DNA of 64,000 nucleotides from Eupeodes corollae (taxonomy: Eukaryota > Arthropoda > Insecta > Diptera > Syrphidae): NCBI RefSeq assembly GCF_945859685.1, contig NC_079147.1, positions 134,254,645-134,318,644 on the forward strand. Direction: 5' to 3'. The notes under the pieces are model-generated. The model was not told the DNA's origin and made no database searches. It saw only the letters and a program-made list of their open reading frames with translations. Below, in pieces: positions 56,450-64,000 of the stretch. Position 1 is the first letter of the stretch; every line of letters begins with the position of its first letter. A program made the translations under genes and the position numbers.

Positions 56450-58640
56450 TCTGCTGTTTTATTTACATTAATTTGAGCGCTGAATTTGTTTTTGTATTTA
56501 GATCAATTTTGAATTGCAACTATAGTTTTCGAGAGGTTTTATATAAAACTTGTGGTTTACGAAAACTTGTGGTTTACTAAAAATGTATGGGAAAACTTGA
56601 ATTTTCGATGTAGGTTTTCGGCCAAAACCGATAATTTCGCGAAAACCGTGTTTTCGGTTTGGTGTGAAAAGTCTATTAGGTTTATTAAAAAAAAGTGTAC
56701 ATCTTCAAACCATCCAGGGCCCAAATTACTACTATTATCAAGATGCTAGAAAAACGAATACACTATATCATACTAAATTCAATCAGTTGCACTGATAATG
56801 ATCGCTTTCGGTGTATGGTAGTTTGTGGTTTATTTGTATATTACTGTGAAAAAGTCTAAAGGGGTCAAATTAAATGATGCTGGCCAATTCGCAATGCACA
56901 GAAACTGTCCTTCCAAAAACTTAAAGAAATCACTAATCAATTCTTCTCCTAAAAGTCCTCTAATCTGTAAAAATATAAAACAATTCTAGCATTCTTTTTC
57001 TAAAAGTCCTATAGTCTGCAGTTGATCAAAATAAACAATGAATGTGTAAAATATAAAACAATTCTAGCATTTCACAATAATGTAATAAAATAATAATAAC
57101 AATAACACACAAATAAGTATAATTATTAAACTGGAACTAGAAATAATGTTCTAAGATACGTAGTAAGATGCTACAATCGTTCAAAATGAGCAAAGATAGC
57201 TAAGTTAGTTACCTTCTAAAAGGGGATTATCATTTAAATAGATCGTTTAAATCGTGGTTTGACAACGTGACTTCAGTTAAATTAAGCCCATATAGGTCTT
57301 ACCTATTCACCGAAGCTCGTGACAGACCGCCCAGAGGATAATAAAGTTAACCGGATTTTTATTTATATGTTGAACTAATTAATAATCAAAGCTTCCGACA
57401 TCGGAATTTTCGTCGTTTTTTTTTTTTGATTTTTTGACATGTGAATTCATAAAAAAATTATAGTTATAAATATTCTGACATAATTTTCGGATCTAGGCTT
57501 GATACCAGGGATATTTCTAAAAAAAATACTGCCAAATAAAACAGTTCTTAAATTTTAAATAAATGCCTTAAACGTTCTTATCTATTCGCCATATATATGT
57601 GTATATGTATGTGTCTTGATTTCAATCACAGAAAAACGCTTATTTTAATTTAATTCCTCTTTTATAAATAAAAATGAAAAGAAAACTCAAACCCAAACAA
57701 AAAATTATAAAGTAATAAAAACAATAATTAAAACGCCTCACTGAAACAAACAAAAAAAGCTCCACTGCCGTGCCGCAGGACTCTTTTATTTCCATTCGAA
57801 TGAACTTTCGATGGCCATCAAATAATTGCTTAGAATTCATGATATAAAAAAAACAACAAAAACAACGAGAACAAGAAAACAACGACGAAGTAATCAATTG
57901 AGAAGATTCCACTTAAAATTGAAAATAAAAATCCAATAAGCAATAACAGCCATCTATCCTTCTGATGACATCCCCCCAATGAGTATTGCAAATCTTTGGT
58001 TAGTCTGTGTCCTGACAATCCAACCCCATTGACAATTTTGCTTCGCATGGAGGCATGGCAGGCGGAGGCATCGCGGTTTTTATATCTTACTCTAAATTGC
58101 CATTATTGGTTTCATGGAAATAAATTGAACTTTTAATTTCTTTGGCCAACATTTAAAATAACCTAAGGGTTAACAATTAACTAGTAAGGACTTTTCTAAA
58201 TATTTAGCAACTTACGAACGGAATACAGAATCGTAAACCTCTCTTTTCGTTTTGCTAACTAGTTAACTGCTAATTGCCTTTTTGATAAATAACTTGCATC
58301 GTAATACGTCTAAAAACTGACAATTCGTGAAATTAAAAAAGCATCCACTGCTCTTATATTTGATTTTGAAATTAATTCTGTTTTTTGATAACAGCCATGT
58401 ACCGTATATCAAATGTTACCATTCTGCAAAATATTCTTCACAATTTACAAATTATGAATGAGTTTAAATAATCAAGAAAGACTTGTAACGATCATGTTTG
58501 ACGAAACAAATATTTGCATGAGTTACGGAAAAAAATACTACAATATCCCAAAGGTAGTAAGAACTTTTGTTCATTTGTATAAAACGTTGGGAACACTAGG
58601 TCGTCTCGGTTCGTCCATAATGATACTCTCATAGTTAGTT
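56450..58640. other. AT-rich DNA with no recognised feature
   Basis: No family-like frames on either strand. Confidence 0.3.
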
Positions 58641-58839
58641 CGATTTCCAAGGCAATTTGCTTGCAGACCAGTTTGCTGTTAAATCGATATTACCAGAGAG
58701 TGTCATGAGAATTCCTGTTCGTGAGAGCGTAAACGATTTTATAGGACTAATTTTTCGCACTCCTCCAGTTAGTAAATTACTTAAGATCTTACTTACAAAT
58801 GTTATTCTTCGTTTGATTTCAGAGCTAGTGTCGTTGTCT

Positions 58840-60740
58840 GGGTTTATTTCGGTACCTTAACTACGTCGAAGTTATAGCTGTCCATGGTTACGTTTTGTCC
58901 AAGATGTCGTTGTTCAATGTCCTTTTTTGATGACAGCATATACTTGGCCTTGCCCTCATTGACCACTAAACCCATCTTCTTCACTTCCGTCGCAATGTTC
59001 AAAAACACTCCATATGCCAATATCATCTGCTTATCTGAGTAATTGGATGGATTTTTGGAAGATTGTGCCTCTAGTTTTGACGGAAGAAGTCGCATGACAG
59101 TGCATCGCCTCTATCGTCTAAACCTTGCACAAACGGATAAGTTTGACAGGGATGCCAAAACTAGACATTTCTCGGTAGAGCTCTTCCCTATGGATGCTGT
59201 CATACGTGGCTTTAAAATCGATAAAGAGATGGTGGGTATCGATTTGAAACTCCTGGGTTTTTTCCAAGATCTACAGTAGTGTGAAAATTTGGTCGATAGT
59301 GGACTTACCTGGTCTGAAGCGAAACTGATAAGGACCAATCAGGTTGTTGACGAACGGCTTCAGACTTTCACATAATACGACAGAGAGGATGCAATGTTAA
59401 GGGGACTGGTGCCTCTGTAGTTGGCGCAATTTAGAGCGTCTCCTTTCTTATGTATCGGGCACACTATGCTGAGATTCCAGTCATCGGGCATGCTTTCTTC
59501 CGACCATATTTTGTAGATGAGTTGGTGCATGTTCCCTACCAAGTCATCGCCCTGCTGCTTTGAATAGTTCGGCAGCAGTGCCGTCAGCCCCAGCAGCTTT
59601 ATTTGACTTCAGTTTAGGTATAGCTTTCTTCGCCGAGGTCAGGTAGGCGGAATTGTTGATCTGCGTCGCCTAGGTTAAGTGGTTCTATCTCCCTTACAGC
59701 GGAATTCGGTTCGTCATCGTCGTTATATAATTTGGAGAAGTGGTCTTTCCATATTCTCAACATCGACTGCGGTTCTATTACTATGTTCCCCTGATCGTCC
59801 TTACAGGCTTTGGTTCGTGGCTGGTACCCATGGGAGGTTTTTTTTTACCTTTTGGTACAATTTACGAACCTCATTCCTGTTGTGACATCCCTCTATCTCC
59901 TCGATCGCGCGCTCTCTTTTTTTCCATCTAAGAAGCCGGTGTTCCTCTCTTTACTTCTGCTCGTAGAGCCCACGAGCAGCTCTGGTCCTTCTGTGCATCG
60001 CCGTTTTGTATGACTGTTGCTTCGCTGCGTGCTCTTACTGGTATTCATCGTGGAACCAGGGTTTTCACTGTTGCGGCCGTGTGAAATCTATCACTTCAGA
60101 GGCAGCATCTCTGATGGCTGCAAGGCAATATTGCCACTGGTTATCAATGCTTAATGCAGGCAGCATATAGGACTCCTTTAAAGGTTATTAGAGACTCGAT
60201 CGGAAAAAGGACATGGCAATCTCTTGCGATTGTAGCCGTCTGACGTCGAAACTTCGCACAGAACTTTTTTTGGCTTGGCTCGGGATATCCAGAGCCGTAC
60301 TTTGGCAACAACGAGGTAGTGGTCCGATACAATGTTGGCCCTCGGAATGTTCGGACATCCTGTATGCTGGAGAAGTGTCGTGCGTCGATCGCAATGTATA
60401 AAATCTGGTGGACAGGTGATTGATCAGGAGATTTCCATGTCTCCTTGTGGAAATTCACAAATCCGCTGATCCGGGATGCTATCCCCACTGTTATGAAGAG
60501 GTGTTTTTCAAATCTGCCGTCAGCTTATCTATCTTTCCTACTCAATAGGTCTCTTTCCAGCCTGTTCTTAAAAAAGCCGTATCCTCGTTTTCCAACTATT
60601 GTCCAATTGCACTCACGTCTCTTATTCCCACGGTAATGGGAACGCTGATCAATAATCAGCTCAAGAAATATCTCGAAGAACGGAAGCTTCTTCATGACGT
60701 ATGGCTTTAGTTGCAATAGGTCCACTGGTGATCTCTTGGT
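58840..60740 (-). mobile_element. RTE-like (CFDP2-type) non-LTR retrotransposon, degenerate
   Basis: Same family as 23755-25840 and 62576-64000, on the opposite strand. From high to low coordinates: endonuclease scraps (ECNWTIVGKRGYGFF near 60,600; DARHFSSIQDVRTFRG near 60,365), the linker, then RT segments IYKIWSEESMPDDWNLSIVC with PIHKKGDALNCANYRG (about 59,415-59,520) and LIGPYQFRFRPGKSTIDQIF with THHLFIDFKATYDSIHREEL (about 59,180-59,350). A deletion takes out the catalytic YADD region. LAYGVFLNIATEVKKMGLVV and NEGKAKYMLSSKKD follow at 58,930-59,010. Many stops. Confidence 0.75.
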
Positions 60741-60749
60741 TTATCTCAC

Positions 60750-61120
60750 CGAAGAAATCTTTACATCATTTCAGACAAAGTAAGATTATTGCGCTTGATA
60801 TTTCAAAAGCATTCTATAGAGTTTGGCAGCCATCATATCTAGACAAGAGACAATAAAACAAGCTTAAGATATTTTGACAAACAATGTTCTGTCGAATTAG
60901 CCATTTGCATTCCACCCCTTGAACGATTCAGCCATAATGTTCGCACTTTTAGGAATGCTCAATGCTCATCAGTTTACCCTTGAGCTCAATTTCGGGCGTA
61001 TTGTCAAGTATAGAGATTCTTAATTAAACCGTACATCGAGAATGTTGGACAGAAGTGACCTTTTAAATCCTTCCCTATTTTCCTAACGCTGGCTCTATGT
61101 TTCCTTGAGTGTCTGTAAAT
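60750..61120 (+). mobile_element. CR1/Jockey-type retrotransposon remnant
   Basis: Plus-strand frames give KIIALDISKAFYRVWQPSYL (60,790-60,845; the RT motif DISKAFDRVWH) and, after a deletion, a C-terminal tail with LNFGRIVKYRDS and LNRTSRMLDRS (60,985-61,060). Frames change repeatedly. Confidence 0.6.
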
Positions 61121-61129
61121 TATTAAAAA

Positions 61130-62070
61130 AAAAGAATTGTTTAAAGTGGGTGTATATCATGACCAATTGAAAGAAAATTACACATTTTAAGGTTCTGTAT
61201 CTATTTTATATATTATATTATATATTATATTAAGATTTTATTATTTCTCAAATTAGACTAAAAGTAAAATATTGGCAGTTTTATTTTTAAAATGTAAATT
61301 CTGGCAAGTGGGCACAACCTCAAGTCGGACTATTAATTTTTTCTTATATTTTTTTCTTCTTTACAGGAATTCAGTGGAAAAAAGACAACGCTCATCAAAC
61401 AAAACGCTATGGAGATGCAAAAGTATTATCTGGAAATTTTCCAATTTTAATTACAAAACTTTTCATTTTCTATGGTTGCATCCCAACATCATCGCATCGG
61501 TATAATAGACAATATATAGTCAGTCCGTTTTTCTTTTGAGTTACTTTTCTATTTTTTAGTTTCATTTCTCCATTTATCATTATTTTCTATGGTAAACCCT
61601 AAAGGCACTAATGTTTTTTCTTATCAGTGCATCAAGTCGAATATAATAAGAGTTTTATTTTTGTTATTCCCAGCATATGGTAGCCTTTGTTGTATCCTTT
61701 ATTTAAGCAATTACTTTTTTAAAATTTATTTATTGTTAAAAAACGTAATTGAGAGTTTAAGTACTGATAGAACACATTTATATGTAAAAGTTAAACTCAT
61801 TTAGTGGAATAAAGTTGTTGAACAAAATGACATACAATAATACTTTGTAATCCAAAAAGCTGGGCTCTGCAAGATATTTATACCAGAATGGAAAGATAGG
61901 ACTTGCAACTAATTCTCTAATTCTCAGCTCTGTTATTTGTTTACAAAGTGTATTTTATAAGTGAGTGAGTTTACTTTTGAACTGGCAACACAAAATTACA
62001 TCAAAAGACGGTTACAAATTACTACACTGTAACGGGTTATCCATTTTGTAGTTTTTAAAGTATAGGGCTG
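61130..62070. other. AT-rich DNA with no recognised feature
   Basis: A TATTATATTA microsatellite lies near 61,205-61,235. Otherwise nothing is recognised. Confidence 0.3.
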
Positions 62071-62400
62071 GAATTCGACATCTGTCAATCTAAGTTGTTA
62101 AACCATCAGTTTAAAGTCTGACATTTACGGAAATAGATCGCTTAACCATCGCATAACGTATGAAATTTTTAAAACCAACTACAAAAATGGTAATTCTGCC
62201 TAATCCACATATTATCCGAAGGTATGATTGGACCTTACTTCTTCGAAAATGATGAAGATTCAACAAATGTCACCGTCAATTCGGAGCGTTATTGTCATAT
62301 GAAAATTTACTTTTTTTGCCTGCTATTGAAGAATATGACTTTCAGAATATGTGATTTCAACAAAACGGTGCCACATGCCCAGGCCCGTCGAGACGAATTC
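62070..62400 (+). mobile_element. IS630/mariner-like element, internally deleted
   Basis: GACATCTGTCA and 'gtctgacatttacggaaa' resemble the 5' untranslated part of this transposon family. They run into a few N-terminal codons and then jump (near 62,215) to MIGPYFFENDEDSTNVTVNS and ERYCHM, the middle of the transposase. The frame then degrades to CDFNKTVPHA, where QQDGATCHT would be expected. Same family as the fragments at 14812-15189 and 18306-18470. Confidence 0.65.
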
Positions 62401-62575
62401 CGGGCTCGGGACGGAAAAATTTACCATTTTTTTCAAAGTTTATGCCTACTGATATGGTACGTTCCAATTTCAGTTACGAATTTGTTTGAATTAACAGAAT
62501 TAATCTACAGATCCAGTAAGGTTGAACTACTTAGTGAACACCTTATAGGGCTTCTTCGACTTATTTGGAGCCCAG

Positions 62576-64000
62576 GCCTGTAAGGAACGGTTTTATCCGG
62601 CTCCCCATCCTTGGAGTTATACTTAGGATCTGGCCCTCCAGGTTGGAGGTTGTGCGTCGGGGTGACTTCCTGGCCACGTCAAAGCTTTCATAGTTGCGAA
62701 GCACCAACAAGCCTCGGATACGGACGGATTTACTGTTGACAACCAACGCAAACGAATAAAGGACAACGAACTTCGGATATGCACGTGGAATGTTAGGTCC
62801 CTTAACAGACCACGTGCGGCCGAAGAATTAGCGGAGGCCCTTGAACGATATAAAGCAGATATCACCGCCATCCAGGAAATACGATGGGATGGGCCGGGCA
62901 AAAAGAGGATGAAAAACTGCGATATCTACTATGGTGACTGCTACCACGAAAACCAACAGCGCTTATTTGGATGCGGATTCGTCATCGGATCCAGACTTAG
63001 GCAAGAAGTCTTGAGCTATAGGTGCATCAATGAGCGCCTCATGACCATACGCATAAAGGCTAAATTCGGCAACATTAGCCTGATATGCGCGCACGCCCCC
63101 ACAGAAGAGAAAGACGACAACATCAAAGATATGTTCTTCGAGCTCTTAGACAAAACATATTAGCAGTGCCCTAGCTACGATATTAAAATAGTCCTGGGCG
63201 ATTTTAATGCCAAGCTAGGAAGGGAAGACATCTTTGGTGGAATAATCGGGAAGAACAGCCTGCATGACAACACTTCCGACAATGGATTCAGGCTCATAGA
63301 TTTTGCTGCGGGGCGAAACGTCTTGGTAGCCAGTACGCGTTTTCCACACCTCAACATCCACAAAGGAACTTGGACTTCTCCAGATCAATCTACCGTCAAT
63401 CAGATTGACCATATTGCGATCGACGCCAGACACGCTTCAAGCATTATGGATGTACGAACTTTCCGAGGAGTTAACATCGACTCGGACCACTACCTCGTTG
63501 TAGCCAAGGTAGCACTTCGGATTTCCAGACCCAGGGCAAGACAGGGAGGTGCTGGGAGAAGATACAACGTCGAACGGCTACAATCGCCAGAGATCGCCAA
63601 ATCCTTTTCCGACCGAGTTACAAGTAACCTCTCTCGAAGTTCTCTGCCGCCAACACAATGTATCGAAAACCAGTGGCAACATTGCCAAGATGCAATCAGA
63701 GAAGCCGCCTCTGATGTGCTGGGTTTCAAACAGCCACCAACAAGGAACCCCTGGTTTGATGAGAAATGTCGGCAGGCAAATGCAGCCAAACAACAGGCAC
63801 GCAAAGCGGCAGCGCTGCATAAATGGACGAGAGCTGCTCGTGAGCTTTATGAGCAGAAGAGGCGAGAGGAACGCCAACTTCTCAGAAGGAAAAAGACAGG
63901 GCATGAGAAGCGTGCGGTCGAAGATGTTGAGAGGTATAAAAGCAAGAATGAGGTCCGAAAGTTTTATGAACAGGTGAAACGAAATTCACAGGTACATAAA
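62576..64000 (+). mobile_element. RTE-like (CFDP2-type) retrotransposon, youngest copy, cut by the window end
   Basis: An open frame runs from about 62,665 to the window end, broken only by TAG at 63161-63163. It encodes an APE-type endonuclease: LRICTWNVRSLNRPRAAEEL (from about 62,770), ADITAIQEIRWDGPGKKRMK with catalytic Glu, DIKIVLGDFNAKLGREDIFG, then NQIDHIAIDARHASSIMDVR and IDSDHYLVVAKVALR with the Asp-His pair. A Lys/Arg-rich linker (KQQARKAAALHKWTRAARE) precedes the RT, which lies beyond the window. It looks much less decayed than the copies at 23,755 and 58,840. No ATG lies in frame ahead of the endonuclease, so the start is unclear. Confidence 0.85.

Overview
This window is AT-rich nuclear DNA from an insect, almost certainly a fly (Diptera). 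The evidence is the 67-75 bp introns, the fly-like order of SdhC, Tctp and a ZnT7-type zinc transporter, and insect transposons (IS630/mariner-like, RTE, Helitron, hAT, Ty3/gypsy). In Drosophila, SdhC (CG6666) and ZnT86D (CG6672) are, from memory, neighbours in cytological region 86D. I cannot name the species. Family assignments come from reading translations by eye; no search was run.

Ordinary genes are confined to the first 14.6 kb. They are ZnT7/ZnT86D (+, 2657-5839, two coding exons with a 2.0 kb intron), Tctp (-, 11171-11689), SdhC (+, 12507-13595, first coding exon of only 8 nt) and a diverged SdhC paralogue (-, 14004-14585). The two SdhC genes are convergent. The paralogue's reading frame is only complete if an intron splits its start codon (AT|G). 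One broken host gene lies far downstream: an HPF1-like pseudogene (-, 55699-56402) with two in-frame stops and a frameshift.

From 14.8 kb to the end the window is mostly a graveyard of mobile elements, many nested. At 14.8-18.5 kb an IS630/mariner-like transposase is split by a non-LTR retrotransposon, whose 3' UTR holds an 1879 bp foldback element with arms of about 490 bp and an 8 bp target duplication. At 21.1-22.7 kb is a Helitron helicase remnant; at 23.3 kb a short SINE with a 12 bp target duplication; at 23.8-25.8 kb an RTE retrotransposon. At 30.07-31.13 kb a Helitron deletion derivative keeps both canonical ends. At 37.7-39.3 kb a Helitron is interrupted by a hAT element, and at 50.6-52.4 kb another Helitron is interrupted by a mariner-like element. 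A Ty3/gypsy deletion derivative sits at about 43.6-44.7 kb. Further RTE copies lie at 58.8-60.7 kb (-) and 62.6-64.0 kb (+, cut by the window end, broken by a single stop in what is visible).

Dispersed repeats fill much of the rest. They include a tRNA-derived SINE with two different tails, a satellite-like array with a period near 175 bp (40.3-41.8 kb, relatives at 29 and 53 kb), and a 1.1 kb direct repeat (48.2 and 53.8 kb). Several multi-kilobase stretches (26.7-28.9, 33.1-37.0, 41.8-43.6, 44.7-46.9, 56.5-58.6 kb) hold nothing I recognise.
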